Shown: positions 43,979-56,100, counted from the stretch's first letter. The stretch: 64,000 nt of DNA from Letharia columbiana (GCF_014066305.1 NW_023501051.1:284984-348983); one strand, 5' to 3'. A program made the numbers and translations. The notes: generated by a model from the letters alone, not told the origin.

Positions 43979-45057
43979 GTTGGTCGGAAGCTGGCCACTC
44001 GATCATTGTCGACTCGCTCGGCCCTGATCATGGCACACATTCCGGCTTGTGAACCCTTGCACTTTCTTTTCGACTTTGCACGTGTCGATTCATCTCGATT
44101 ATTGTACGATACCTAGTTGTTGCATCCGTCATGGCTCGATGTTCTTTGTGTGTAATGTGTCATTGCGTGCCCTGGATATTCGGGTTCAACTTTGAGCTGG
44201 GATACCTGCGGAGCCTCGCGCATAATGGCTGAGGCTCAGACTATCTTTCTATTACTGCTGCAAAACTTCTTTGACGGACCACGGTATGCGGCATACAGCC
44301 CAGGTCATGATTGACTTTGATCACGTCGCTAACAATAGTTCAGCACGATCACAACTTCCATTTTCGCCCCATGGCTTGCTCCGGAGGCAGAGTGTTCTAC
44401 CTTTTCTCTTCTGCGATCTTTGAGCCACGGCAGCCAAAATGGCTTCGCACGCGGAGGACAACATCTGAGGAACCAGAGGACAATGTTTAACTACGGCGAT
44501 CGTTCTCTCATTTTTTCCCTATCTATGTGTCAATTTCTCTAGCTCTGGCCCCAAAGGCATTCGCAACATTCGCAACTTACATACACAAGCGATCAGCAAC
44601 AATCACAAGCAATCATGAGCGATCATATAGAGTAGCATAGCACGAGCTTCAAATTCAAACAATTTCATACTCAACCTTTAAGCTTTCGCGTACTTTGACA
44701 CGGAGATATTTTCATGTGCTGCATTGTCAGGCTTAATCGATGAGCTGCATATCTGACTTACAAGAGTTGTGGCTCTGGACACGAACGTATCAAGGACGAT
44801 GCCTTGTCGATTCCTGCTACTACACAGCTGAGTCTTTTTCTGAACCTTTTCTTCCCCCCCCCACCCCTCAATTCTTTTTCCCTCGGGTCGTTGGCTAGAG
44901 CACCGGCCGTTATCATTTTCTATGACTAATCATAGATACACAGTGGGCAGAAACCAAGGTTGCGCGAGCAGAACTCCAGTTCGCAATCTTTCAAATAAAT
45001 ACCTGCTACAAAGGGGAGAAGCCACCTTCGGATCGAGCGACTAAAATCCATTCGCAA
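43979..45057. other. Intergenic before the symporter gene
   Basis: About 1.1 kb of 3' flank and promoter. It contains CAA/ATC-rich low-complexity sequence near 44560-44640 and a homopolymeric C run near 44855. No ORF with a domain. Confidence 0.5.
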
Positions 45058-47790
45058 TGGGTCAACCATCATTCCAAGCATCAAATGCCATCATCTACCT
45101 CACTTATGGCGCATTTTTGTGCGTCAAACCCCACATCCTGCCACATGCCAGACTAGATACGCTGACAGTAAGCGGTCTCGAAATGCAGGGTCTCGGGCCT
45201 CTATATCGCGTGGAAATATAGAAATCAGTCGAAATCGGATTTTTTGGCCACGAATCGTACACAAAAGGGTTAGATACAACACACGTTGACTTCCTTTCTT
45301 GACTCTGACCATCATGGCCCAACCCCGCGTTTGACATGAGAAAGAAGCGGGCTGACCACTGCTTAGCTATCCCTCTTGCACTTAACTTCATCGCCTCGTG
45401 TGAGTGTATTCGCAATCGAAAGCGCTCATTGATTGAAGCGGCAGCAACGCTCCCAGCGCAGTGTTTCAGCTGGCCCGCACCAGCTGGGACACGAAGAATG
45501 GCAGACTCGAGTACGGGATCATGATTTGCCATCCTGACCAGGTTCGTATTTGCAGCATCAACGCAGGCCGATGGCCACGGTCCTCCTGCCTATGCTCATT
45601 CAATAACAAGAGATGGGAAAGGGGACCATGGGCAAAGGTTCTGCGCGGCTTCACTACGGGTGCTGATTGTAAATCGGACGGGGCTGGATCCAACTCTTCG
45701 CTCCAGGTGTTGAGAGATCCCACCAGTTCTATTTGGCATGAAGCTGAGATCAGTACCGTAAATACTCGATCAAGTTAATACTTGCGTGGGGAATGTGCTG
45801 CCGCTTCCTCCTTTTACCCCAAACGATTGATCTTGAGCCCGCTGACCAGACGACATATTCCACCCGCTACAGCTCTTGGATCGGGCATTTTGTTCTCTTA
45901 TCCCGAAATATCTACAATTGCTGGCGTCCAAGGCTTGATCGTCTATACACTCTCTTCGTCTTTGCCACTTTTGGTATTCGGCTTTCTTGGGCCCATTATT
46001 CGAAGGAAATGCCCAGAAGGGTTCCTTTTGACAGAGTGGGTACGTACATTCCCGAGGTGATTCTTCCTAATCGGTAGTCAGATCGAGTCACAAGTCGAGT
46101 CTCAGGAGCAAAAGAACCTTTCAACTCCCGAGACCTGTCTTGCAACTCCTGTTTCTGCCTCGAATAGGCTTTGCTGACTCCAAAATCTGCGTAGACAAGA
46201 CAGAGATACGGCACTGTGACGGCCTTATATCTGAGCCTATTAACGTAAATAGTGATCACTGGAGGGCTTGAAGGAGAAGATGCTAATATCATTACTCCAG
46301 ACTCATTACATTGTTCCTCTATATGGTGGCAGAGCTTTCTGCCCTTCAGCAGATTATCAATGCTTTAACAGGGCTCAAAGGCCTGCCTGCTGTCATTGTC
46401 GAGTGTGCCGTTACCACTATCTACACTTGTAAGTTCCCTTGATGAGCCAATTATGAAGATTCCCTCACATTCTACATAGCTCTGGGCGGGTTTCGCATCT
46501 CTTTCGTTACCGACAATATTCAAGGTATTATGGTAGTCGGTTTGGTCATTGTAGCTGTCGTCACTGTTGGCGTTGAGACCCACATTGACAAGAGTCTTGT
46601 CGAATCTTCGGGGTTGCTCAAATCGAGCTTGCTCGGCTGGCAGCTCATATATATCCTTCCGGTAGCCGTCCTAACTAACGACTTTTTTATTTCTGGGTTT
46701 TGGATGCGCACCTTTGCTTCCAAGACAGACAAAGACTTGGTTATTGGAACTTCGATTGCGACTGTCGCTGTAACCTTCATCTTGGGTCTTGTCGGTGCAG
46801 CTGGACTCCTGGCGGCATGGACAGGTGCTTGGCCTGGTAATCCACCACAAGATGGTGATATCGCCTTTTTCCTTCTGCTCGAGCAGCTTCCGAGCTGGGT
46901 AGTGGGCATTGTCCTCGTGATGGTCGTGTCTCTAAGCACAGCCGCGTTCGACAGCTTCCAGTCGGCTATGGTTTCGACCGGATCCAACGATCTGTTTCGC
47001 AACAAACTGAATCTTTGGTTGATCAGATTGGCCGTCGTACTGATTATTTTCCCAGTCGTGGTCGTAGCTCTTAAGAGTCCGGATATCCTGCAAGTCTACC
47101 TGATATCTGACCTTGTAAGCGCCAGTTCGATCCCCGTGCTTGTCATTGGCTTAAGCGATGCATGCTACTGGTGGCGCGGATTTGAAGTTGTGATTGGTGG
47201 CTTGGGTGGTCTACTTACCGTCTTCATCTTTGGCACCATCTGTATGTATTTTCGGAACCCATACTTCCTCTCTTAGATCAAATCTTGAGTTTTGACATGT
47301 CTCGGGAGTTTTTACTCCGAGGCGTGTTCCAAGGCTCAACCTACCTCCTCAAACAGGCAACACTGACTCCGAATTCTTGATCTAGACTTTGGTAACGCGC
47401 ACGAAGGAGCGTATCTTCTGCTGTTGGAGAATGGGCTATACGCGAATGACTGGAGTGCCTTTGGTAAGTCCTGGCGCCGAGCACACGCCTAGTTGGGTAC
47501 ATCTGTGGCTAACGAGCATGTCTGTAGGGGCCTTCGTCGCGGCACCTGTTGGCGGTCTATTGTGGGGAGGTGGAGCATTTGCACTTCGTGTCGGATTTCA
47601 ATGGATTCAAGCCAAGAGGAAGGGTCACAGATTTGACGCTTTCGATCGTCCTCCCCCTACACAGCCGTCGACATATACTAGTGGTGCGGGATCATTCGAT
47701 GAAGAGCACGAAGGGCGCGAAGAGCCAGCAGAGCCCGAAGAGCGTGCTGCTCCAATCAGCATCAGCCCCCAGAAAGGAAAGTTCTTTTGA
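45058..47790 (+). CDS. Sodium:solute symporter family transporter (urea/DUR3-like)
   Basis: Multi-exon membrane protein reconstructed from MGQPSFQASNAIIYLTYGAF. It continues VSGLYIAWKYRNQSKSDFLA, AIPLALNFIAS, LGSGILFSYPEISTIAGVQG, RQRYGTVTALYLSLLT, LFLYMVAELSALQQIINAL, SLLGWQLIYILPVAVLTNDF and FWMRTFASKTDKDLVIGTS. After these come AWPGNPPQDGDIAFFLLLEQ, YFGNAHEGAYLLLLENGLYA and APVGGLLWGGGAFALRV, then a charged cytosolic tail. Conserved SSF blocks and about 13-15 hydrophobic helices are evident. The fungal relatives are annotated as urea or small-solute transporters of the plasma membrane; the substrate here is not determined. One intron (45400-45872) is 473 nt, far longer than its neighbours, but the flanking exons join in frame (FIAS-SLGSGILF). 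Confidence 0.85.
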
Positions 47791-47994
47791 GCTGCAGATT
47801 ATGAAAATGTGCGATAGCAAGGGTAGAAGCGGCGAGGAGGGAGATGGGGACGGAGAAAGTGTACATGAAGCCGTTATATCGACTGAGAGGCTTTTCTGCC
47901 GAGCTCGTTCAGGTATATGCATACAGATGTCCGTGAGGAAGGACTGGGCTACCAAGAAAGGACATATTCAGTGGATGCGACATTTTCTTCCCCG

Positions 47995-48988
47995 TCATTG
48001 TTTTCCAACAACTGGTGTGGCAACAACTGCGTCGTCCCCCAACACGTCCTCAACCTTGCTTTCCTCAATTGTTCCCCAAATCTTCCATCTCCCCTCTTTT
48101 CCCCTCAACATCATTCTTTGCAAGACCACATATTCTACCATCTTCTTCGCTTCGGTCGTATCGCTTGCGACACCATTTGCAGGCGTCCTCTCGAGGCTCT
48201 GCATAGACTTAATTTTGACGACCACTTGGTACAGCGCCGACTCCTCAATCCCAAGTGACACAATGTTGGTACTGACAATACGGGAAAAGCCGATATATTT
48301 GTGTAGCGTCCATTGCAAGCTTTCTTTGGGTGGGCGGACATTGATTCGCGTGCCGAATGAGGCAAGAAGCCCTTCGTGACAGATGCTCTCCAAAGTTGCC
48401 ATGTCACCGCTGTTTTCAGAAATTGGGCGGTCAGGCTGCGTTTGTGGCAATGATGGAAGGTATCTTACTCGGCAAACGCGGTGTACATTTTTTCGTAGAG
48501 CCTTTTTGCCTCGGGAGCAATCGTTCCGCGGCGGAGTTTAGGCCAAGGCCGGCTCTTTAATAAAAATTTGTATGTGACGCACCTATACAACGGTCAAAAA
48601 CAGGCCGCTGATCCTAAATTTTCAAGCGGAGTTCAAGAGACTCACCCTTGCAAAGCGCGCAATTTCTTCTTCAATCTGTACCATTCTAATCGCATGCGTA
48701 AATTTGGCGTTCGAAGTAGCGACGGCTTTCTGGGTCCAGATGGCATGACAAGTGTTCCTGGCAGCGGCAGAGGTTAGCGTTTGGACACGGTGATGGAGCA
48801 GAAGGCTTGGGATAGTTACCTGGAAGAAGCCCCATGTCGTTCCTTATTCTTTGCATGCTCTTTGTATTATAGCTCCTTGGTTGACTCGGCTGGACACTGA
48901 GTAGTGGCAGTAGGGGCCAAGGTTGTGTCCGTCGTGAAGGGTAGAGAAAGGAGCAGAGGGTCGGCAATCGAGGGTGGAGAGGAGGCAT
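47995..48988 (-). CDS. Mba1/mL45-like mitochondrial ribosome-associated protein
   Basis: Four exons on the minus strand. Exon 1 has a likely mitochondrial presequence, MPPLHPRLPTLCSFLYPSRR, and ends NDMGLLP. Exon 2 reads TLVMPSGPRKPSLLRTPNLR then LEWYRLKKKLRALQ. Exon 3 reads PWPKLRRGTIAPEAKRLYEK then MYTAFA. The last exon reads DGDMATLESICHEGLLASFG, WTLHKYIGFSRIVSTNIVSL and RWKIWGTIEESKVEDVLGDD. The domain plan (presequence, LPGT-like motif, basic helix, Tim44/mL45-like C-terminal fold with a final WKIWGT strand) fits the Mba1/mL45 family, which tethers mitoribosomes to the inner membrane. The family assignment is by pattern, so moderate certainty. It is convergent with the symporter gene. 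Confidence 0.6.
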
Positions 48989-49374
48989 GTTGCTGTCTCA
49001 AGTGATGATATCTTTGTTCGGTTCAGTCATACCAATTATACCACAAATAGCAATCCAGCATCGTGCATGGGCCAAATCTAAAGTGCACAGCAGACACCAG
49101 CAATGCTTTTTCTGTTCTCTTGGCGGTCTTTTGGTCCCTGTACTCGTAAGGCTGAAACTGCGGGAGCCCTGCTCGCGTGTTTGCGGCAAAACCTGGGGAA
49201 GCTTGGAAGCAAGACATTCATGTTCGCTGATGCTCTCTGACAGCCTTTGAACGAGGTCAAAGTTGGGACAACGGTCTCTTTACACTTTACAATTCGATCC
49301 TTTTTTTTTCTACAATTCTGCAGATGCGGCAGCACATGCCGCTGTTTAACTGGCTCACCTGGCGTCCTCTCCAG

Positions 49375-50301
49375 ATCCTCCCAGCTATGCTGCTAGCTTT
49401 TCCTCTCCCGGAGTAAAGATCGAAGCTACCACACAGTCGATCGCCTCCCATCCACGCGTTGCAGTCCTCTTGGGCATCAATGCTCGGTGGCATATTCCCC
49501 TTTTGATATGCCGGGCCCTCAGCACCGCTCCAGCCGCATGGTGGGGTCTCCGTTGTGCCATTACCTTCTTGGGAGAGCTGCTGCGGAGTGATGGAACAGC
49601 GGCGCTGGGAGATACTTGGACAGTGGAGAAACGATTCAGAGTTACTGAAGTGTTCTTGGCTATTCTTTGGGTACGTCGAACACTGTGGGGAGGGTCAATG
49701 CCAGCAGCAGAGGATCTTCAGTCCATCCGACAAACAGTGTGTATCCTTGGCTGACACAGCTTGTACGCACAGTGCTCTGCGGCCGCGTACCTGTCATACT
49801 TTTTTACGGACTGCCTAATGTCAAGATGGTAGGGGCAAGCAAAGGGCAGCGAGCATCTTCCCGACTCGGCTAACGATCTACAAGGCTCCTGTTTTATACC
49901 CCATCCGCCGCCGTTGTTCGACTTTTGACCACGAATGTCTTAATCGCACACATCACATCCTGGGTTTTGTATCTTTCCGGCGCTTCTGAGGATCCACGAA
50001 TGCTCCTTCCAGCTTGGGTTTCAATCGCTACGGTCAGCAATCCTTCTGGCATAACTATACCCGAAAGCTAACAGCGCCATAGACCCTCACTATGCTGTAC
50101 CATATCACTCAGCGAAAGATCAACATCAGAAAGGAGACATCGGCGTCTATAGGCGTATTTTCTATTGCTAGCTTTGTCAGTCTGTGTACGTTGCTTTTTC
50201 AGCTACATCTGACTCGAGAGAATGACCCGGTTGTCCCATTGTTTTCGATGTTGCGAAGAATTGGGGAACATCTGCTGGCGTTTGCAGAGGCTCCGCGGTG
50301 A
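49375..50301 (+). CDS. EOS1: EOS1-type ER membrane protein (N-glycosylation), 5' end unresolved
   Basis: Coding sequence is clear from HPRVAVLLGINARWHIPLLI through CRALSTAPAAWWGLRCAITF and VEKRFRVTEVFLAILW. Splicing then gives CSAAAYLSYFFTDCLMSRW, LLFYTPSAAVVRLLTTNVL, ITSWVLYLSGASEDPRMLLP, TLTMLYHITQRKINIRKETS and a final hydrophobic segment; the stop is at 50301. These blocks match Eos1, a four-helix ER protein implicated in N-glycosylation and oxidative stress tolerance in yeast. No in-frame ATG precedes the first conserved block. The frame meets a stop upstream, and an acceptor (ctctccag, ending 49374) implies an upstream first exon I could not place, perhaps within 48990-49330. Introns after FLAILW and MSRW are GT-AG. 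Confidence 0.8.
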
Positions 50302-50685
50302 TTGTAAGCCTTTGCTATAATGATACCCTGGCAAAGTCTCGAATTGTATTGATTCACCCAGTGCTCTTAAAGGTAGAGTGCATGTAGCTTCGATGATTCT
50401 AAACTTTCGTTATCATGCTCTCAAACCATAGTAAAGAATGGCAGGCCTCGCCGGGCCATCGCATAGCAGCTTCCGTGACTGACACATCCCTTCCGAAGAC
50501 AAGAAAGCCTCCTAGTCCCCATCACCGATGCACTCAAAGGGTATCTACCAACGCCCCAACGCACGCTTTCGCTTGACACACGCCACACCAGCAGAGGCGG
50601 TAAGAAGTAAGAGAGTAAGGCTTGCTGAATGAACTTCTATCAATCCACTGGAGGGAAATGCCATCTGATGCGTTGGTGGTAGGAT
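50302..50685. other. Intergenic, convergent 3' flanks of EOS1 and eIF1
   Basis: No ORF with a recognisable domain and no notable repeat. Confidence 0.5.
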
Positions 50686-51391
50686 CTAGAACCCATGGAC
50701 CTGCACGACGTGTGAGCTTGACTATTAATGCAATGCTGCACATTGGGAAAAGTACCTTGATAGTTTTGGCATCAAGTTCCAGCCCTTCCTTTTTATCAAC
50801 CAGGAATTCTTGGACATCTTTGCGCTGATCACCCTGAAGCTGGATCACCTCGCCCATCTCAGTGTCATTGACGATTGTGCCATTGCAAGCTAGAAAGACA
50901 GACGTCAGCGCCAATCTTCGTTTGAGCCGCATGATGACTCGCCGAATTTCTTCTTGATGACCTTGAGGATCTTCTTCTGATCGAATTTCTTGGGCAGACC
51001 TTGGACAGTAGTCAAGGTCTTGCGACCATTGCGCTCTGTTGATGACAAGTTAGCAAATTGTCTGTATTGTGCTATGTTCGCAAATGCGATCTGTAGAGTG
51101 TCAGAACGTACGCTGAATCCTAATATGGATGTAGTTTTGAGACTGCTTAGTTTCCCCGGTATCTTCGTCGGCTTCGGCGAAGGGGTCTGTAGAGGTCAGC
51201 AAGTCCGAGCAAGTCCGCCTGTATGAAAGGGTTGAGGGCGCAGTCGAAAGAGAGAGAAAAGCAGAAGATTCTTTATGCCATGTCCCCTCTCGCACAAAAA
51301 CCCATTTGGAAGGTCGCTGGTGAGATTGAAGGTTGCGCCAGAAGGCTGCGGGATGCTACTAACCGAAGGTCTTGAGATTTTCGATGGACAT
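50686..51391 (-). CDS. SUI1: Translation initiation factor eIF1
   Basis: A small minus-strand gene with five or so exons. The ATG at 51391 starts MSIENLKTF, which splices to DPFAEADEDTGETKQSQNYI and HIRIQ. It continues RNGRKTLTTVQGLPKKFDQK, KILKVIKKKF, ACNGTIVNDTEMGEVIQLQG and DQRKDVQEFLVDKKEGLELD, then AKTIK and a last short exon encoding VHGF. This is essentially complete eIF1/SUI1, about 110-115 residues, which monitors start codon recognition on the 40S subunit. The last exon has only four codons plus stop (50686-50700). Strong conservation leaves little doubt. Confidence 0.95.
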
Positions 51392-51984
51392 AAACTCGTA
51401 TGCTCTCGGTGACTCTGGAATAGGTGTTTGTGGAGTGAAAAGGAAGGGTCGATGATAGTGTAGTGGGTGTTGAATCTGATGCGTTTGTTTGAATAGCTGC
51501 GTGGAGTTGAGTGTAGTAGAGTGGGAGATATCGGATGTGTGTTGTATGTGTAATGTGTTGTGAAGGGTGTGAATGAAAAGAGGTCGAGAGGGGTTGCCAC
51601 TTGGCGGGATGATAGAAGACGCTAGCCGCATTCGATTTTGGTTCGACGCTGCCCGAGCATGCCTTGGGTGCACCGTGCGATTACGACTATTGCCACACTT
51701 GATGCAGAAATTCTTTTGAGTCACGGATGCAGAAATTCTTTTGAGTCACGGATGCAGAAATGCTTTTGAGTCACGCGAGCAATCGTGCGAATATTCCTTC
51801 TATCAGAGTCATCATAACGACAAAACTGAAATTTTGGGGTACTTGATTTATCTTTTATTTCACACATTTTACAAAGTATTCCCATACTGTAGGAAAGCCT
51901 CCCCTAATGAAAACATGATAGTACAACGCGCACATAAGCACATGACATATGAAGTCGTTTGTCCCGGAGGAATTCCTCGTAGAA
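51392..51984. other. Intergenic between eIF1 and the Asterix-like gene
   Basis: Probable promoter of eIF1 (minus strand) with a GT/GA-rich stretch at about 51410-51590 on the plus strand, and a 25-bp tandem repeat at 51701-51775. The long minus-strand frames here are low complexity and not supported as genes. Confidence 0.5.
51701..51775. repeat. Three tandem copies of a 25-bp unit
   Basis: The unit GATGCAGAAATTCTTTTGAG plus TCACG occurs at 51701-51725, 51726-51750 and 51751-51775. The first two copies are identical and the third differs by one base (T to G). A recent local duplication between two genes. Confidence 0.95.
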
Positions 51985-52659
51985 TCAGGATGGTGGCGCT
52001 GCCCCAGGCGCTTGAGTGCCTGTTGCGCGAGGACCAGCTGGGGGCGGCATGAAAAGTTGTAAATATGTCTAGCCTTTGTCAGCAAAAGGTAGGGCGGATC
52101 GTATCACTCTACCAGGGAATGTCTTACTGTTCCTACAGCGAGTACTAAGGAAAGTCATAGATTAGTTCAAGGCGAGACCGAAATTTAATATCATAGTAAG
52201 AGTCCTTACAAGCCATTCCGGCGCCCATGTAGCCAGGGGTGCCAGACTTCTTTGCCTGCTCAGGCGTTTGAGCTAGCCATGTTTGTACCGCAAAGACAAA
52301 CGAAGCCCTGTAGCTCGTCAGAGGATGCCATGCAACGCCAACTCGTCCAGACGTACCAGCCAATCATCCTGGTAATTAAAAAATGGTAGTGAGCAATACT
52401 GATACTTGCGCTGGGTCGGCTTTCTTACTTGTTTCTTGTGAACATCTTCTCGTGTCAGCCAGATAAATCAGAAGGGCTAGGGGAGACTTACTGCAACCAT
52501 TGGCAGGGTGGTGGCCACTGTATTGGCGATATCATCGGGTTTTTCTGCTGAGGGTTCTTTGTAAGGAATGACTGGAGCAGAGTCAGTCAGTCTGCGGAAG
52601 AATATGGATAGATAGGCTTCACTGAGATCTTCTCTCCGCATATCCTTCCTTGATGCCAT
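51985..52659 (-). CDS. Asterix/UPF0139-like small ER membrane protein
   Basis: Six short exons on the minus strand. The spliced product of about 114 residues begins MASRKDMRREDL and continues IIPYKEPSAEKPDDIANTVA, TTLPMVAMFTRNKMIGWASF, VFAVQTWLAQTPEQAKKSGT, PGYMGAGMALLAVGTTYLQL and FMPPPAGPR. It ends in an Ala/Pro-rich tail with the stop at 51985. The pattern (Pro-rich cytosolic start, two to three hydrophobic helices, MFTRNK between them) fits the Asterix (WDR83OS/UPF0139) family, a partner of the PAT complex that chaperones membrane protein insertion in the ER. The fungal role is inferred from family. All introns used are GT-AG and each joins conserved segments in frame. Confidence 0.8.
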
Positions 52660-53158
52660 GGCTATAAGCAGTCAATTCGTCGTCAATATAATATTGGTCT
52701 TCAACGCCGTGAAGGTAGCCAGCATGTTAAATGTCCTGCTTGAACGGAATAATTACACTAAAGTAAAGTACCCTACTTTACATACACTGCTAGTGTCAGT
52801 ATATCTATGTACCTTAAAGTACGGAGCACAGCCTCCCGAGTTCCCGCCCGCGGAAACGGAGAGAGCCAATCTGGCAACCCATGTTCGTTCCCTCGGTTCC
52901 ACACCAATTCGACATGTGCCCCCAACTTCCACTCTTCCTATAGGTAAGGTACTAGAGTATTGACATACTAATTATATAAAACACCTTTCTTTCCTCTTCT
53001 TTTCCATCATCATATTCAATAATTGACCTATACTACCTCCTACACATCCTCTGCTCCTCTGTCCGCATTGCGCCCTTCTATCCCTACCCCACCGATTCGA
53101 TGATGCCCAACTCCCTCAGAAACTCTATTTCCCGAGTCTCGGCCGACATGACTGAACC
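52660..53158. other. Divergent promoter region, Asterix-like gene and MED12
   Basis: About 500 bp between divergent genes. The MED12 side is pyrimidine-rich from about 52980 and includes the upstream ORF listed separately. A TA-rich patch is at 52960-52980. Confidence 0.5.
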
Positions 53159-53162
53159 ATGA
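53100..53162 (+). promoter_or_regulatory. Upstream ORF overlapping the MED12 start codon
   Basis: An ATG at 53100 (also 53103 and 53148 in the same frame) opens a 20-codon frame beginning MMPNSLRNSISRVSADMTEP. Its TGA at 53160-53162 overlaps the MED12 ATG (53159-53161) as ATGA. If the leader is transcribed from upstream of 53100, as the pyrimidine-rich tract suggests, MED12 translation would depend on leaky scanning or reinitiation. Confidence 0.6.
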
Positions 53163-56100
53163 CGAGTAATCTTGCGGGCATTGAGCCACCATTGCTCACC
53201 GGCAATCGCTCCTTTCAACTGCCTCCCACTCGCACAGCCTCTCACGACCTTCAGCAGACATCCAGGACGTGGCCGCGTCAGACTTTCAACCCAACGCCCA
53301 ATGCGCCACCAAGCTCCCAGGATGCCTCCGAGCCTGCTTCCAAGAGACAGAAGACCGGAGATCCTGCTACAGAATCAATCGGAAAGACGAGTGGAATCTT
53401 ACGAAGCGTTTTGGACATTAGTACTGCGATAAGTGAAAAGGGTAGGCCTCTCATAAAGAGCGCGGATTTCTTACCGGGAAAAGAGAGCGCAGATAAAGAA
53501 CAGCAACCTTCCCTATTTCCCACTCGCCCTGGTAAAAACCCTCAACGTGGTGGCAACCAGCAGGGTCGCGCGCTGGCTATCGAGAGAGCCACTGCAAGAG
53601 ACGTCGTCCCAGTCAAACCCTATGTTCCCGAACCTCCCTCCTTCGCGCCACGGTTCCATAAAGCTGGTGAGTGTCCCTCGTCTTGTGCGAAGGCATGTAT
53701 GCTTACTCACAAACTCTAGGGCCTGCAGACTTCTTCCCGTGGACGGGCTGTCACGCAGAGGATGTCCTTAACGAGCTAACCACCAGACAAGGCTTCTACG
53801 ACAAATCCCCCGTCTCCCAGAACGAGTCCAACACTGCTAGACCATCGGTCTGGTCTAGCCTGAAGCACAAATCTGGCCTCCAAATCTTGTCGTCTTTGTT
53901 CGTCTCAGCGCTCGATCAGAGGCAGATTCACGGCACCATTACCACGAACACTACTTTCAAGCCTCCACCGAGGGTGACTCTGACCGACACGAAGCGGGAG
54001 GCTTGGCTCCGAGATCTTGCAAATCCTTCAATCCCTTTACGACGGTTAAGTCGAACAATTCCGCACGGCATTCGAGGGAAGATACTCCTGGACCACTGCC
54101 TAAGCAAAGATATCCCTACGTTCAGAGCCATCTGGCTTGTCAAATGCGTGGGGGCCAACGAAATTCGAGCGTTCAAAAGGAAAGGAACAGGCGGTGTCTT
54201 TACCGTTGGTGGAGAAGCCAAATGGATCAAAGACTGGACAGCCAATGTCGAGCAATTTCTCGAGTCTATCGTTGGTCTTTGTGGCAGTGCTGACTGGAGA
54301 TCGAAGATTAATTATGGGTAAAGCACAGTCTTCCATGGGTCCAAGCCTTGTGCTGACCAGAGTAACCAGCTTGCGTCTGATTACACACCTCTACTCGGAG
54401 CATCTTCTCGATCGGGACCACTACCTTGACTGGCTGATCGTCTCCTTTCGAGACAGCGATCTAGATGCTCTACCTATGTGGCTCCTGGTCATGCAGATAC
54501 ATCAGCAAGATATTCTCCAGCACAGACAACGTGGACGACGTTTAGCTGAAGCGTTATCGAAGCATTTAGATAAGGTAAGTCATCATCGTGGCTCACACAG
54601 AATTGCAGCAGGACTTAAACGAGTCTTAGGCATCTCTAACAACTACCCACGAAGTGTATGACACAGTCTTCAAACAACTCGCCAAGCTTCTCAAGACTGT
54701 TATGCTTTCGGCCCCTGCGTGCTTCATCCTTCCAGCTTGCTGGAGCAAGTACGGAGACGCAATCAAGAGGTGTCTGGACAAAAATGAAAGCCGTTTGCAA
54801 TCCACCTTTGACAGCCTCTCGAAGCGTAATTGGAGACTCCGCAACCGCTCTTTGAACCAAAGTAGTCAGGCGACCAAATCTCACAGACAGACCATCATAG
54901 TGTATCTGGACAGCTTGTACGATCACCAAAGCATTGGCAAAATTGCAGGCGCGTGCCTGCGGGTCACCGGCGATTATAACTTGCTTGTTCGAACATGCAT
55001 CGAGTGGTCGTCCAGCGTCTATAGGCACGGTCGCTTTAGGGCATATGCTGCAGCACGTCTACTCCGTATCTGGAAAAGAAAAGGCGTCGATCTTCAAGGC
55101 CCAATATTTAATTTCTTGGCTGCAAGTCCAGATGTTCCGGGCTTGCAGAAGAGAGACGTATACAGATTGCTTGCTGAACTTTTTCGTTCTCAGCACATGT
55201 CTGTCAGTAAGTATCTACAATGGCTCATCGCTCGTGGAACGTTGGATGGTTATCATGACCCTAACATGGTGAGTACATATCTCTCCATGACATCATTTCA
55301 CCAGCTGATCGATCCAGGAGGGTCCATGCGATGTCTACTTGCTATTTGAGCTGCCTTTGCAGGGCCTGCCATCTCACGTTCTCAATTTACGAAGCATGCT
55401 TTTGACTACGCTGGGAGTTCCTGCTGAGCGAGAAAGAGACATGATCATTGCAGCAAAGGCGAAAATACTAAGTCAGGTCCCAGGGTTTTTCCTTTGGGAT
55501 GCTTCATCTGGCTCGGGAGCAGGCTGTGATGAATTTGCTTTGTTGAGTCAAACGGTAAAGTCTGCCGTTGCTCTGTGGATTCGCAAAACCCTGTTTTCAC
55601 GCCTCCAAGTCTTCGGAAGGACTGATTCGGCATCTGAAGATACTAAACAGCCAAACAGAGATAAAGTCACTTTTTGTCTCGTCACCTTAGAACAATTCCA
55701 CGCCATCCGACGCATTCTCGAAGACTTCGAAGACTTCGCAATCCTCGCTGATGTCCTAAATATATTGTCCGATGAAGTGCAAGGGCCTATTTTGACGGCT
55801 GTCACCGATACAGTCAACCAGTATTATGATGTGTTCAACGCCATAGGTGCTGCCGATGATACATTTCGAAGATTGTATCAACGGGTGGAAGAATCTCATG
55901 GCCCCGAGGTCGTTGAAAATGCTTTTCTTGAATCGCTGATTGACCTGGCTAGCCGCTTTCCCAACGCGGCTCAGGAAGTCCAAAGGCTTCGAAACGATAC
56001 GTTGGCTCTTGTGCCCAGATCATCTGTCGTCGCTTTCTCGCCCATCTCGGACAATATGGTTGAAGCAGCGCAATCAGCCGAACCAACGTTTGCGGACGAG

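Noticed and set aside
44850..44865. Poly-C run as a regulatory or origin signal
   Set aside because: Simple homopolymer; nothing else supports a function.
47549..48379. 276-codon plus-strand frame
   Set aside because: Starts within the last exon of the symporter in another frame and runs antisense through the Mba1/mL45-like gene.
51196..51724. Minus-strand frames of 121-134 codons upstream of eIF1
   Set aside because: Thr/His/Ser-rich low-complexity reading of a GT-rich promoter stretch; the eIF1 first exon lies inside it in another frame.
53928..54336. Minus-strand frames within MED12
   Set aside because: Shadows of a well-conserved MED12 exon.
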